64,000 bases of DNA from Rothia nasimurium. GTDB lineage: Bacteria; Actinomycetota; Actinomycetes; Actinomycetales; Micrococcaceae. Position 1 is the first letter of the stretch, and each line of letters opens with the position of its first letter. The notes below the pieces were generated by a model. The model was given only the letters and a program-made list of their open reading frames with translations, did no database searches and had not been told where the DNA came from. The translations under genes were made by a program, and so were the position numbers. Of this stretch, positions 43,908 to 53,010 are shown in pieces. The stretch is from the NCBI RefSeq assembly GCF_014217215.1, contig NZ_CP056080.1, positions 1,798,001 through 1,862,000 on the forward strand, in the 5' to 3' direction.

Positions 43908-44907
43908 TTAGTCTTGCGTTGTTTCAAGATGGGCCAGCGCAACCGCAAGGTGCATTCGGACGCCGGTGATGAGGACTTCGTCGTTAGCGTAGAAACGCGG
44001 TGAGTGATTAGGAGCAAAACCGCGTCCGCCATCAACAGGTTCTGGCGATGATGTTAAAACGCCCCTGGTCTTCAACATGACCAATAGAAATAGTAAACGC
44101 ATCTTTGGCATCTATCTGGCGATAGATTTGCCCCATGGCGCTGATGATGTCTGCAGCCGCTGGCATCGGATCTCGCCCCGCCCACGGCGATGAGCCGTGC
44201 ACCTGTTCACCGTGCACGGTTATCTTGACCATTTCAGATGAAGCGTGCTGCACGCCCGAGGCCCACCCCACATAGCCGCTTGGTGCAGGAATCACATGCA
44301 TACCAAAGGCCAGAGTTGGCTGGGGGTCAAGTGAATCAAAGGCCGCGTCAGTCAGCATGTGGGCAGCACCGCCCTCTTCTTCCACCGGGGCACCTTCTTC
44401 TGCTGGCTGGAAGACGAAGTAGATGGTTCCGGCGAGTTCCTCTCGGTACTCTGCGAAGGCACGCGCTGCGCCCAAAAGCATGGCGACGTGGCAATCGTGA
44501 CCACAGGCGTGGGCAACGGGAAAAGGGCCACCGGGGTAGTTTTCATCTACTTCTTCAGAGGCATAGGGCAGGTCGGTTTCTTCTTTGACGGGCAGGCCGT
44601 CCATGTCTGCCCGTAAGAGAACAGCCTTTTCTGAGGAGGTGCTCCCTCGTAGGGTGGCGATGATTCCGGTTCCGCCGATGTTTTGCTGTATGTCAGTATC
44701 TGCGAAGCCCATATCCTTGAGGCGTTCAACGATGTAGGCCGCTGTTTTTGTCTCGCGGTTTGAAAGTTCGGGGTGCTGGTGAAGGTGGTGACGCCAAGTG
44801 ATGACGTCTTTCTCGTTTCGGGCAGCGGTGGCACTGATGCCCAGATGTGGCAGTGGCGCCGCAACATTTGGGAGCCAGTGCCACACATGGGGAGCGTAAG
44901 CATACAA
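43908..44907 (-). pseudogene. Broken M20-family amidohydrolase
   Basis: The upstream part reads HHLHQHPELSNRETKTAAYI, RADMDGLPVKEETDLPY, HACGHDCHVAMLLGAARAF and QPAEEGAP, clear M20D amidohydrolase motifs with metal ligands. The frame ends at GHVEDQGRFNIIARTC then a stop. Directly after, in another frame, comes EPVDGGRGFAPNHSPRFYAN with the family C-terminal motif and the end LAHLETTQD. About 100 residues of the dimerisation and second metal region are missing, so this is an internal deletion with frame change. The start is also unclear (only TTG at 44907), right after the tRNA-Asn terminator. Confidence 0.85.
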
Positions 44908-44910
44908 AAA

Positions 44911-44932
44911 AGCCCGGCCATAAGACCGGGCT
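44911..44932 (-). terminator. Rho-independent terminator of tRNA-Asn
   Basis: AGCCCGG (44911-44917) pairs with CCGGGCT (44926-44932); on the minus strand six T follow. It ends the tRNA-Asn transcript ten bases after the tRNA. Confidence 0.9.
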
Positions 44933-44941
44933 GTTTATTTG

Positions 44942-45014
44942 CTCCCCCGACTGGACTCGAACCAGTAACCCTTCGATTAACAGTCGAATGCTCTGCCAAT
45001 TGAGCTACGGGGGA
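44942..45014 (-). tRNA. tRNA-Asn (anticodon GTT)
   Basis: A 73-base cloverleaf, read from 45014: acceptor TCCCCCG paired with CGGGGGA, D-arm GCTC/GAGC, anticodon loop CTGTTAA with GTT, T-arm CTGGTTCGAGTCCAG. Discriminator G. CCA is not encoded. A clear terminator follows. Confidence 0.96.
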
Positions 45015-45110
45015 ATGTTGTTTGCTTTGTTTCCATCGCTGCAACGAGTAATAACTTTACACGGGGTTTTTACCCCGTGCAAATCGAGATTGAGTTAACT
45101 GCATCACACC

Positions 45111-47015
45111 TTAGTCTTGGCCTTGCATTTTGCTGCGGCGGCGGAGTTCGAGAGTGAGGAGTTGCTGTTGGATCTCCCGGTAGGCCTCGGCGTTGTCCTG
45201 GGGCGATAGACGCTGGAGCTGCATGAGGAGATCTGATTTTTGCCGGGTGATTTCTTGTTCAAAGAGGCGGTTGAGTATGTCGCGGGAGTAACGATTGAGC
45301 TGGTCGTCGGTGCGGGCGGGGATGGGGGCGACGGTGAGTTCTGCGATGAGCGCGTGGACGGGTTCGGGGGCATAAGCTCGCACGGTATTGACCCAGGTGG
45401 CTCCGGGCTCAGGAGCGATGATGGAGGCTGCCCCAATGATGCCCTGGGCGATGCCGCTGTGGGCCCGGTAGCGGTAGTGCACGGTGGCTAGTTCCTGCCA
45501 CTGTTCGAGGGAGAGGTACTGGGGGTATTGCAGCACAATTTCGAGTGCTTCACGCTCGGTGCGGGCTACAGGGTCGCGTAGGTCAGGCAGCTCGTAGGGG
45601 TCTTCTACGGGGGCGGGGGCTTCTTCTGCTGCGATTCGGGCGGCGCGTTCTGCTTCTGCGGCTTCGGCTCGCTGGCTGGCGGACGCCTGCGGGTTAGCTG
45701 CCGCTGCGCTGACGGCCCGCTGCACTTCGGCGGCGTCTAGCCCTAACTGCCCTGAAACTTGCCGTACGTAGGCTGGCCGCAGGGCGGCGTCCTTGATTCC
45801 GGCGATGATGGGGGCGATGGCGCGCATGCCGCGCACACGCCCTTCGAGGGTGCCGAGGTCGTAGTTGGCGAGGGTGGCGTCGATGGCGAATTCGAAGAGC
45901 GGACGCCGGGAGGCGATGAGGGAGCGCACGGCAGCGTCCCCGCGGGCTAGGCGCAGGTCGCAGGGGTCCATGCCGTCTTTGGCGACAGCCACGAAGGTTT
46001 GGGCGACGAAGCGCTGGTCTTCTGAGAAGGCAGCGAGGGCGGCTTTTTGGCCGGCGGCGTCGCCGTCGAAGGTGAAGATGACTTCGCCGCCTGTGCCGTC
46101 GTCGGAGATGAGACGGCGCACGATTTTGATGTGGTCGGTGCCAAAGGCGGTGCCGCAGGTGGCGACGGCGGTGTCGATTCCGGCCAGCTGGGCTGCCATG
46201 ACGTCGGTGTAGCCCTCGACGACCACAATCTGCTTCTTCTTGGCGATAGGACGTTTGGCTAGGTCAAGCCCGTAGAGGACCTGTGATTTTTTGTAGAGGG
46301 CGGTCTCGGGGGTGTTGAGGTATTTAGGCCCCTGGTCGTCGTCGAAGAGGCGGCGAGCGCCGAAGCCAATAGTTTCACCGGTGATGTTGCGGATGGGCCA
46401 GATGATACGCCCGCGGAAACGGTCGTAGAGGCCCCGCTGCCCCTCTGAGAACATGCCGGTGTCGCGGAGTTCCTCGGTAGTAAAGCCCTTGTTCATGAGG
46501 TATTTGAGCAGGTTATCCCAGCCGCGCGGGGCAAAGCCCACCCCGAATTTTTGGGTGGCTGCGGGGTCGAAGCCGCGGGCGCCAAGAAACTTTTGGGCTT
46601 CAACGGCGGCAGGGGTGTAGAGGTTTTTTTGGAAGAACTCCGCTGCAATCTTGTGGGCATCGAGGAGGCGCTGGCGGCGTCCTACCTCTTCGCGGCTCAT
46701 GCCGCTACCCTGCTCGTAGTGCAGTTCGTAGCCGATACGGGCGGCAAGTTTTTCGACGGTTTCGGTGAAGGAGGTGTGGTCCATTTCCATGAGGAAGCTG
46801 ATCACATCGCCCGATTCGCCGCAGCCAAAGCAGTGGTAGGTGCCCATCTGGGGGCGCACGTGGAAGCTCGGGGTGCGTTCATCGTGGAAGGGGCACAGCC
46901 CCTTGAAAGAGCCGATACCGGCGGATTTGAGGGTTACGTACCCTTCGATGATTTCGCGGATGTCGGTGCGGGAGCGCACCTCGTCAATGTCTTCTCGTTT
47001 GATTAAGCCTGCCAC
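45111..47015 (-). CDS. dnaG: DNA primase
   Basis: DnaG lays RNA primers for replication. The 634-aa protein has the zinc-binding domain (CPFHDERTPSF, YHCFGCGESGDVISF), the TOPRIM core (VVVEGYTDVMAAQLAG, then FTFDGDAAGQKAA) and a C-terminal helicase-binding region. Start GTG at 47015 (VAGLIKREDIDEVRSRTDI); no ribosome site is seen but TAGAAT lies seven bases before the GTG, suggesting a leaderless start. Long 5' extension of the frame is not protein-like. Confidence 0.96.
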   Translation of the reverse strand: MAGLIKREDIDEVRSRTDIREIIEGYVTLKSAGIGSFKGLCPFHDERTPSFHVRPQMGTYHCFGCGESGDVISFLMEMDHTSFTETVEKLAARIGYELHYEQGSGMSREEVGRRQRLLDAHKIAAEFFQKNLYTPAAVEAQKFLGARGFDPAATQKFGVGFAPRGWDNLLKYLMNKGFTTEELRDTGMFSEGQRGLYDRFRGRIIWPIRNITGETIGFGARRLFDDDQGPKYLNTPETALYKKSQVLYGLDLAKRPIAKKKQIVVVEGYTDVMAAQLAGIDTAVATCGTAFGTDHIKIVRRLISDDGTGGEVIFTFDGDAAGQKAALAAFSEDQRFVAQTFVAVAKDGMDPCDLRLARGDAAVRSLIASRRPLFEFAIDATLANYDLGTLEGRVRGMRAIAPIIAGIKDAALRPAYVRQVSGQLGLDAAEVQRAVSAAAANPQASASQRAEAAEAERAARIAAEEAPAPVEDPYELPDLRDPVARTEREALEIVLQYPQYLSLEQWQELATVHYRYRAHSGIAQGIIGAASIIAPEPGATWVNTVRAYAPEPVHALIAELTVAPIPARTDDQLNRYSRDILNRLFEQEITRQKSDLLMQLQRLSPQDNAEAYREIQQQLLTLELRRRSKMQGQD

Positions 47016-47083
47016 GGGTTCAATTCTAGTCGGGGGCGTCAAGCCGAGGCTTGAGGGTTTATGCCTTGTGGGCACCAATATGT

Positions 47084-47287
47084 TTAGCTGTAGAGATCGT
47101 CGTCGAGTGGCCCCGGGCGGGTGCGCCCCAGCCCGAAGGATTCCGGTGAGAGCGCAATTAACAGGGTCACGATGAAGGAACCTATGCCCACAATCCACAG
47201 GCCGGTCAGTGACCCGGCGAGCAGTCCGATGAGCAGGCTCGCCAGGGCCGCCATGAAAATCTGTTTGATGGGTTTCTTGTATCTCAT
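47084..47287 (-). CDS. Small membrane protein before dnaG
   Basis: A 67-aa protein with two hydrophobic helices (about 8-27 and 29-46) and a C-terminus ending PGPLDDDLYS. AAGGA precedes ATG at 47287. It lies between dgt and dnaG on the same strand. No family recognised. Confidence 0.7.
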   Translation of the reverse strand: MRYKKPIKQIFMAALASLLIGLLAGSLTGLWIVGIGSFIVTLLIALSPESFGLGRTRPGPLDDDLYS

Positions 47288-47312
47288 GTGTCACGTCCTT
47301 AGCAGTGTGTAT

Positions 47313-48650
47313 CTACCACAGCGGTTTATCGCCAACCGCCCAGTGGGTTCCTGTGATTCGTTTGAAGAGGGCGACCGCGGAGCGGTCGGTCAGGCAGGCG
47401 ACCTGGTCAATCACCAGGCGCAGGCGGGCGGTATCGTCATTGCGCCCCAGCTCCTGCAGGTCAGCGGCAAAGACCGGGTCGAGGTAGTTGGGGTTATCAA
47501 AGAGGGCGTGCACCAGGAATTCAAGGATCTCCTGCTGGTTCCCCTCGGTTGTCTGCGCGGCTGCCGCATCGCGGGGAGCCATCACAAATGCCGTGGCTAT
47601 ACCCTTGAGCACGGCGATTTCGTGCTCGGTTTCTTCGGGCACCACCAGCTGGGCCTGGTAGCGGGTGAGCGGTTCGTCCCCGTAGACGTCGCGGGTTGCC
47701 AGCATAGCGCTGGCAGCAAAACGCCCAATGAGCTTAGAGGTAAGGGCCTTAAAAGCCGCCATGGACGAGCGGGTCCCCGTCATATTCGGCACCCAGCGGT
47801 TGAGGTTCTCTAAGCGGGTTAGGGCTTTGTCGAGGGTGGCGTCCTCAACCCCGGGCAGGTACCAGAGCCGGGTTTTGTCGAAAACCTGTTGGCGGGCGTC
47901 CGCCTTTTTCAGGTCATCAAGCTGCACATGCCCACCGAAGACGGCGTCCTCAACGTCGTGCACGGAGTAGGAGATATCGTCGGCGAGGTCCATGACCTGG
48001 GCTTCCAGGCATTTTTGGGTGGGGGCAGCCCCGGCTTCAGCGGCCCCGGCGCGGAGCCATTCAAAGACGGGCAGATCATCGGTGTAGACGCCAAATTTGC
48101 GGTTGGGCTTGCCGTCGGTTCGGGCGGGGGCGTTGGCGCGGGTCCAGGGGTTCTTGCAGGTTGCGTCCAAGGACGCCCGGGTCAGGTTTAGCCCGGCAGA
48201 ACCGCCGTCGTGCCTGATCACCTTGGGTTCAAGGCGGGTGAGCAGGCGCAGGGTCTGGGCATTGCCCTCAAAACCACCGGCGTCCGCCGCTAACCGGTCG
48301 AGGGCGGTTTCACCGTTGTGCCCAAAGGGCGGGTGGCCTAGGTCGTGGGAGAGGCAGGCAGTATCGACCACATCGGGGTCGCAGCCCAGCATGCGCCCCA
48401 ACTCGCGGCCAATCTGGGCAACTTCCAGGGAGTGGGTCAGGCGGGTACGCACGAAGTCGTCGGTATCGGGGTCAACCACCTGAGTTTTGGCACCGAGACG
48501 GCGCAGAGCCGCAGAATGCAACACACGGGCGCGGTCGCGCTCAAAGGGCGAGCGGTAGACAAACTTGTGGTGTTCGGGAACCCAGCGTTCGGCGTCCGCT
48601 GCGCTATAGCCGGGGGTGGGGGCCTGTTCGGGGGTGAAGGTGCTGCTCAT
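47313..48650 (-). CDS. dgt: Deoxyguanosinetriphosphate triphosphohydrolase-like protein
   Basis: A 445-aa HD-domain enzyme that removes triphosphate from dNTPs. Metal motifs: RLTHSLEVAQIGRELG, then CLSHDLGHPPFGHNGE with the HD pair, and DLADDISYSVHDVEDAV. The type without cofactor is usual before dnaG in actinobacteria. It shares direction with the 67-aa gene and dnaG. Confidence 0.94.
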   Translation of the reverse strand: MSSTFTPEQAPTPGYSAADAERWVPEHHKFVYRSPFERDRARVLHSAALRRLGAKTQVVDPDTDDFVRTRLTHSLEVAQIGRELGRMLGCDPDVVDTACLSHDLGHPPFGHNGETALDRLAADAGGFEGNAQTLRLLTRLEPKVIRHDGGSAGLNLTRASLDATCKNPWTRANAPARTDGKPNRKFGVYTDDLPVFEWLRAGAAEAGAAPTQKCLEAQVMDLADDISYSVHDVEDAVFGGHVQLDDLKKADARQQVFDKTRLWYLPGVEDATLDKALTRLENLNRWVPNMTGTRSSMAAFKALTSKLIGRFAASAMLATRDVYGDEPLTRYQAQLVVPEETEHEIAVLKGIATAFVMAPRDAAAAQTTEGNQQEILEFLVHALFDNPNYLDPVFAADLQELGRNDDTARLRLVIDQVACLTDRSAVALFKRITGTHWAVGDKPLW

Positions 48651-48698
48651 GAATCTCGTCTTTTCTCTACCGGTTCAATCTAGGCCTGGGATTCCAGT

Positions 48699-49259
48699 TT
48701 AGAGGTCATCGCCCTGGTCGAGACCGTATTCGGCGGGCCAGGTGACCTCGCCTGAGATAGGCGGGTAGTCGGGGGTGAGGTTAACGAGTTGCAGGGCTTC
48801 TGCCAGGGCAGCCGGCTCAATACCATCGATGACTGCGCGCACCCCGTGGCGGGCTGCCGCCTCGAACCCAAAACGGCTGTAGTAGGCGGGTTCGCCGAGC
48901 ACCAGCAGGCTGGTGGGTGCATTACTAATCTGGGCGGACGCCGCCGCACGGGCTAGAGCTTCACGGGCCAGGGCGGTGCCCACTCCCCTGCCCTGGTAAT
49001 CAGGGTGGACGGCCAGGGGCGCGAGCGCATAGGCAGGCCAGGACCCCACCCAGCAGCGGCTAATGAGAATGTAGCCGATAAGAGCACCGGTGACGGTATC
49101 GCGGGCTGTGAGGGAAATTCCCGGTTCCCAGGCGTTGGGGTTATCGTGCAGGGCATCGACCAGGTCGGCCTCGTAGCTGGTCTCAAAGGTAGCCAGGAGC
49201 AGGTCACGAATTTCTGCGGTATCAGCCGGGGTTTCGGGGCTCAGGGTGTGGGTGTGCAT
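48699..49259 (-). CDS. GNAT acetyltransferase (YhbS-like)
   Basis: A 186-aa GNAT protein. The acetyl-CoA site is APLAVHPDYQGRGVGTALAR (V-x-P-x-Q/RxxGxG), followed by VLGEPAYYSRFGFEAAARHG, typical of the YhbS group. Substrate unknown. It is monocistronic between dgt and a hairpin pair. Confidence 0.9.
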   Translation of the reverse strand: MHTHTLSPETPADTAEIRDLLLATFETSYEADLVDALHDNPNAWEPGISLTARDTVTGALIGYILISRCWVGSWPAYALAPLAVHPDYQGRGVGTALAREALARAAASAQISNAPTSLLVLGEPAYYSRFGFEAAARHGVRAVIDGIEPAALAEALQLVNLTPDYPPISGEVTWPAEYGLDQGDDL

Positions 49260-49290
49260 GTTTTAAGTCTAGAGGGTGCACCCAGCTCAG

Positions 49291-49355
49291 TGGGGCGGAT
49301 GCCGCCCCCTCTCTTCTGGCCCAGAGGCAAGGAAGCGGGGTGCAGCGTCCGCCCA
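49291..49355. terminator. Imperfect stem-loop upstream of the 72-bp repeat
   Basis: TGGGGCGGAT with GCC GCCCC (from 49291) faces GGGGTGCAGCGTCCGCCCA (to about 49355) with several mismatches, and a TGGCCCAGAG turn inside. Next to repeat C1; possibly a second terminator. Confidence 0.4.
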
Positions 49356-49368
49356 CCCTTACCCTTCA

Positions 49369-49440
49369 CAAACCCGGTGCCCACAAGAATCGCGCAGAGC
49401 CCACAAGCGTCGTGGGCCCTGCGCGATTCTGATAAGCACT
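49369..49440. repeat. 72-bp hairpin repeat, family C copy 1
   Basis: Matches the copy at 52449-52520 over 72 bases with five mismatches, same orientation. The arm AGAATCGCGCAG...CCCAC pairs with GTGGGCCCTGCGCGATTCT (one mismatch in this copy). It lies just after the stop of the DUF6176 gene (49443) on the minus strand, so it is also a terminator. Confidence 0.9.
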
Positions 49441-49442
49441 GT

Positions 49443-49805
49443 TTACTGGGGCATCGGCTTCATGGATGCCAGGACGCGGTCAGGCAGCATGTGCACGCAC
49501 GGCGACAGATCTTGGGGTGGGTACGTAGGGTCAATACATTCACGCCAGTACTCGACGTGTTTCTCGTCCAACCAGTGCTCAGACTCAGTAACCTTCTGTT
49601 CTAAGCCGGCCTCCCCACGCACCGAATACCAGTAGAGGTAATCGGTTCCGTCGATTGTTTCAGCAAAGATTGTCTCAACATACATGTGCTCAGGCTCTAG
49701 TGTTTCTTTGACAGCCTCCATGTTTTCGTTGAGGAAAAGCATCCACTCATCGACCTTATGTCGCTTGCCCGGTTTTACTCGAAATCGGGTCAGTTCAATC
49801 TGCAT
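49443..49805 (-). CDS. DUF6176 family protein
   Basis: A 120-aa protein with FRVKPGKRHKVDEWMLFLNE, EHMYVETIFAETIDGTDYLY and EYWRECIDPTYPP, the DUF6176 pattern: small, likely an alpha/beta-barrel dimer. Function unknown in the family. It is the last of three minus-strand genes with GltS-like and SolA-like neighbours, in a segment of lower GC than the flanks. Confidence 0.85.
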   Translation of the reverse strand: MQIELTRFRVKPGKRHKVDEWMLFLNENMEAVKETLEPEHMYVETIFAETIDGTDYLYWYSVRGEAGLEQKVTESEHWLDEKHVEYWRECIDPTYPPQDLSPCVHMLPDRVLASMKPMPQ

Positions 49806-49841
49806 ACCATGATTCTATCCAGGGTTTTCTTAGCTCCAGGG

Positions 49842-51188
49842 CTATCTCTTCATCCGCGAGTGTGCGTTATGCCCGCCCCTCGCCAATATAAAGAGCGCAA
49901 CAATAGCAACCACTGTGACTAGCCCCCAGATTCCAGCAACAGTCCATGAAGCACCAGCAACGACTAAAGCAGGAATAAAAGTAACTGCCAGAATCTCATT
50001 CTGATTAAAAATCGAGAGTAAGGCGTAATCTTCAAGCGTGCTGGACTTAAGTTTCGGGTCAACAATGCGCAGTAGGGCAATGCCCTGCGCTAAGGCTCCT
50101 GTAGCCCAGCCCCACGTGAAAATTTGCTTCTCGAACCAGCCCTGATCAAGAACACGAGGAGCCAGCACCAACCCAAGAACCAGCAAAAGGACAAGACCCA
50201 CGGCAAATAGAATAGTTAGCTGCACCCAGTAATCTGCTACTAAGCCAGGCTTAATAGAAGCAATACCGAAAACGATCAATACATCGGTAGCAGTGCCAGA
50301 AATAGACTGCATAGTGGTTCGGTCAACGAAATGGCCTAGCTTGAGCTTATCTATGCTCAGGCGAACGATGAGTCCCAAGATAAAAGCCAAGCTAAAAACA
50401 GGAATCGAAACTGATGGGAAAAACCCTTTAAGGTACTGCTGAGCCATATAGCCAATTGCGGTAACAGCAGCAATAATACCCAAGTGAAAACCTAGGGTAT
50501 CGATTGAAGAACTAGAAAATACGTGAGTACCGATAGAGGGCCGCTTAGCTTTCTGCGGAAGAATGCCTGTTCGAATTTCCTCAGGTAATTCCTTAAGGCC
50601 TGCAAACTCTTCAACGTAACCTTTTTTAGCGCCATACTTAGCGATAATTACGCCGCCTAAAATCCCAATGAGTAGACCGACCGTTGCTGAGGTATAAGCT
50701 AACGACTGTATCTCTTCTTGTCCGGCCTGAGTAAAAACATCTCCTACTGCAGCTGCCGTGCCAAATCCACCAGCCCATCCGGAGAATAGAACCACTCCAA
50801 ATGCTTCTGGGGTATCAAACAGAGGCCCCAGCAGTAAAAGGGTCAACAAAATACCTACAACAACTTGGGCGGAGTAGAGCAGGACTGTGTAACTCAAGAA
50901 CTGCCCCAAAGGGCGTCCTAGCTTATTGAGGCTCAGGTCTGTTCCTAACGCGATACAGGCAAAGACGGCAGCAATAAGTACCGAGCCGTACGAACCAATC
51001 GCACTTGAAAACGGTAACCAGTTAGCCCCGGCTGGCCCCAAAGCTAGCCCTAAAAATCCCGCAATAACGGGAGCCGGGATCATCAATTCTTGAATAAATT
51101 TAATGCGAGCTCGCAGTACGGTGCTAACCGTGAGCAGCAGCCCGATAATACCCAGGTCAATGACCAGAGCCCAGGGAGTAAAGTCCAT
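49842..51188 (-). CDS. GltS-type sodium/glutamate symporter
   Basis: A 448-aa transporter with about 11-12 membrane helices. GWAGGFGTAAAVGDVFTQAG and the second-half TWGWATGALAQGIALLRIVD match the two inverted-repeat pore loops of the glutamate:Na+ symporter (ESS) family. Substrate may be glutamate or another carboxylate. AAAGGAG precedes the ATG at 51188. Sampled GC (29 of 60 bases in 50641-50700) is clearly below the 36 of 60 in nearby dgt (48541-48600). Confidence 0.85.
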   Translation of the reverse strand: MDFTPWALVIDLGIIGLLLTVSTVLRARIKFIQELMIPAPVIAGFLGLALGPAGANWLPFSSAIGSYGSVLIAAVFACIALGTDLSLNKLGRPLGQFLSYTVLLYSAQVVVGILLTLLLLGPLFDTPEAFGVVLFSGWAGGFGTAAAVGDVFTQAGQEEIQSLAYTSATVGLLIGILGGVIIAKYGAKKGYVEEFAGLKELPEEIRTGILPQKAKRPSIGTHVFSSSSIDTLGFHLGIIAAVTAIGYMAQQYLKGFFPSVSIPVFSLAFILGLIVRLSIDKLKLGHFVDRTTMQSISGTATDVLIVFGIASIKPGLVADYWVQLTILFAVGLVLLLVLGLVLAPRVLDQGWFEKQIFTWGWATGALAQGIALLRIVDPKLKSSTLEDYALLSIFNQNEILAVTFIPALVVAGASWTVAGIWGLVTVVAIVALFILARGGHNAHSRMKR

Positions 51189-51260
51189 GGGAATCGCTCC
51201 TTTGCGTGTAGGGTGCGCTGTTTACTGTAGATGTGATTCAAGTTGTATTGCCGAGGAAAC

Positions 51261-52391
51261 CTATGCCGAGGGTTCAAAGAACCGACTTAGGTTGAAATTC
51301 TGTAATGAAAAAGCTGGTTCTTGGTCCTCAACTAAATCTGCGATGGCACGGCCGAGAGCCGGGGTTAATTTGAAGCCATGCCCAGAAAAAGCTGTAGCTA
51401 CTATAATCCGCCCCGAAAGACGATCGATAATCGGCCTGTGATCTTGAGAAAATAGATCCATGTGCATAGAGTGGCGGGCGGGTCCGTCTGTGACCCCTTT
51501 CAGATACCGAGTAACTAATTGCGCAGGTTCTCGTAGAGCTGGGCCAGAGGCTCGAGGTGGAAGTTCCCGCGGGGTGGGCACCTCAGAACGGTTACCAACG
51601 TTACCTACCTTTACGGTCATCCCATCGAGACATGGGAAACCGTAGAGATGGGACCCATTTGATTCTCTAATAAAGCCAGGAAAAGAGCTGGGAGCATAGT
51701 CCGTAACACCATTAGTGATGTACCACCCCAAGCTAATGGGAACAATCGACACGTACGGCTCCAGCTCTGGCATAAGGGTCTTAGACCATACTCCTGCACA
51801 GACGATGAGATGGTCAGTCTTATAGGTATCTCGGACAGTGCGCACCTTAACTCCGCGGGCAGTTTCTTCGAAGCCTACAACTTCTTCGTGGGTATACAGC
51901 TCCGCACCAGCCGCTTTCGCTTCTTGTTGCATTTGGTGCACGATAGCGTCTGAATACAGCACCCCGCCTTGCTTATCGAGAATGCCAATTTCATCTGTGA
52001 TATCAGCGTGTTGGGGGTAGCGGCGCCTCAGTTCTTCTGCATCGTATGCTTCGAAATCAATATGAAAGTTGTTGATAGAGTCTTGAACGCCAATCAGCCC
52101 TGCACCATTGGGATGTCCGATTGTAAGAGCCCCTGTTTGGTGAAAAAGTTTTGCGGGATGACGCGTATCTAGGTCGATGAAGTAGTTACGTGAATATTTG
52201 AGAAGCGGCACATATTCAGCTCCCTCGTGGTAGGCCATACGAAAAAGTCGAGATTCGCCAGAGTATCCTCCGCGGTCATGCACCGGGGCGTACTGTTCAA
52301 TTCCAAGCACTGAATGCCCACGAGCAGCTAGCTCCCCTGCAAGATACGAACCAATCGCTCCAAGACCCACGATAACTACTGAATACTTCAT
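51261..52391 (-). CDS. FAD-dependent amine/amino acid oxidase (SolA-like)
   Basis: A 376-aa DAO-family flavoprotein like N-methyltryptophan or sarcosine oxidase. It has the FAD motif VVIVGLGAIGSYLAGELAAR, the ESRLFRMAYHEGAEY segment, and FSGHGFKLTPALGRAIADL. In monomeric sarcosine oxidase a Cys in the CMYT-x-PD-x-F motif binds FAD covalently; the matching segment here reads HSMHMDLFSQDHRPIID, with Ser in its place, so FAD is probably not covalent. With the symporter it may take in and oxidise a methylated amino acid; that is inference. Confidence 0.88.
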   Translation of the reverse strand: MKYSVVIVGLGAIGSYLAGELAARGHSVLGIEQYAPVHDRGGYSGESRLFRMAYHEGAEYVPLLKYSRNYFIDLDTRHPAKLFHQTGALTIGHPNGAGLIGVQDSINNFHIDFEAYDAEELRRRYPQHADITDEIGILDKQGGVLYSDAIVHQMQQEAKAAGAELYTHEEVVGFEETARGVKVRTVRDTYKTDHLIVCAGVWSKTLMPELEPYVSIVPISLGWYITNGVTDYAPSSFPGFIRESNGSHLYGFPCLDGMTVKVGNVGNRSEVPTPRELPPRASGPALREPAQLVTRYLKGVTDGPARHSMHMDLFSQDHRPIIDRLSGRIIVATAFSGHGFKLTPALGRAIADLVEDQEPAFSLQNFNLSRFFEPSA

Positions 52392-52448
52392 GTGTCACAG
52401 GTTACACGCTTGGCTTCTGTTAATAAATTTCCTTGCACTTATATTTCG

Positions 52449-52520
52449 CAAACCCAGCGTCCACAAGAATCGCGCAGGGCCCACCAGCGTCGTGGGCCCT
52501 GCGCGATTCTGATAAGCACT
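52449..52520. repeat. 72-bp hairpin repeat, family C copy 2
   Basis: The second copy, direct orientation. Here AGAATCGCGCAGGGCCCAC pairs perfectly with GTGGGCCCTGCGCGATTCT (19 bp). Together with copy 1 it brackets the three-gene cassette. It lies upstream of the SolA-like gene and downstream of no minus-strand gene, so a terminator role is less natural for this copy. Confidence 0.9.
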
Positions 52521-52568
52521 CACATAACCTGTGGTGTTAGAACCTACCGGACGGTACAGTCATAATCT

Positions 52569-52988
52569 ATGAGTGAGAAGTATGTGCCCAACTACGGCGA
52601 CCCGGAGCGCTTTCGATATGAGATGCTTATTCGCACCAAGTCCAGGGCCTACCAGTTGGCTTGCTGGCAGGGTTACCTGGGCACCCACGAGTTCTTTCTG
52701 GGCAACACTCTCAAAGGCTGGGCGACGCTCCTTCTCACCATGGCGGCCGCTAGCCTACTCATCTACGAATGGATACTCGGGCTTCTCCCAGTGATCTTTG
52801 CTATCTGCCTCAATATCACGGCGGTACGGGCCATCGCCGCATCAGACCCAGCCAGCGACATCTACGGCGAAGAGTGCGGAGCTGTCTTTCACAGCCTCCA
52901 TATGATGAGCCCCTTCTCCATCATGTGGGACATGAACCTATGGAAGGGCAAAACTCCCACCGACCCTCCGCCGCCCGACATGGACTAG
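52569..52988 (+). CDS. TM2-like membrane protein
   Basis: A 139-aa protein with a YLGTHEFFLGNTLKGWATLL segment resembling the TM2 pattern (GxHxFYLG) and two or three membrane helices. The C-terminus is Pro/Asp-rich. TM2 proteins have no well-known role. It stands alone on the plus strand between repeat C2 and dusB. Confidence 0.75.
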   Translation: MSEKYVPNYGDPERFRYEMLIRTKSRAYQLACWQGYLGTHEFFLGNTLKGWATLLLTMAAASLLIYEWILGLLPVIFAICLNITAVRAIAASDPASDIYGEECGAVFHSLHMMSPFSIMWDMNLWKGKTPTDPPPPDMD

Positions 52989-53010
52989 CCGGGCCCGGGC
53001 ATCCGCTCCC

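Noticed and set aside
44032-44907. A 291-aa intact M20 peptidase
   Set aside because: The protein ends in the middle of the family fold and the family C-terminus follows in another frame, so it is broken rather than complete.
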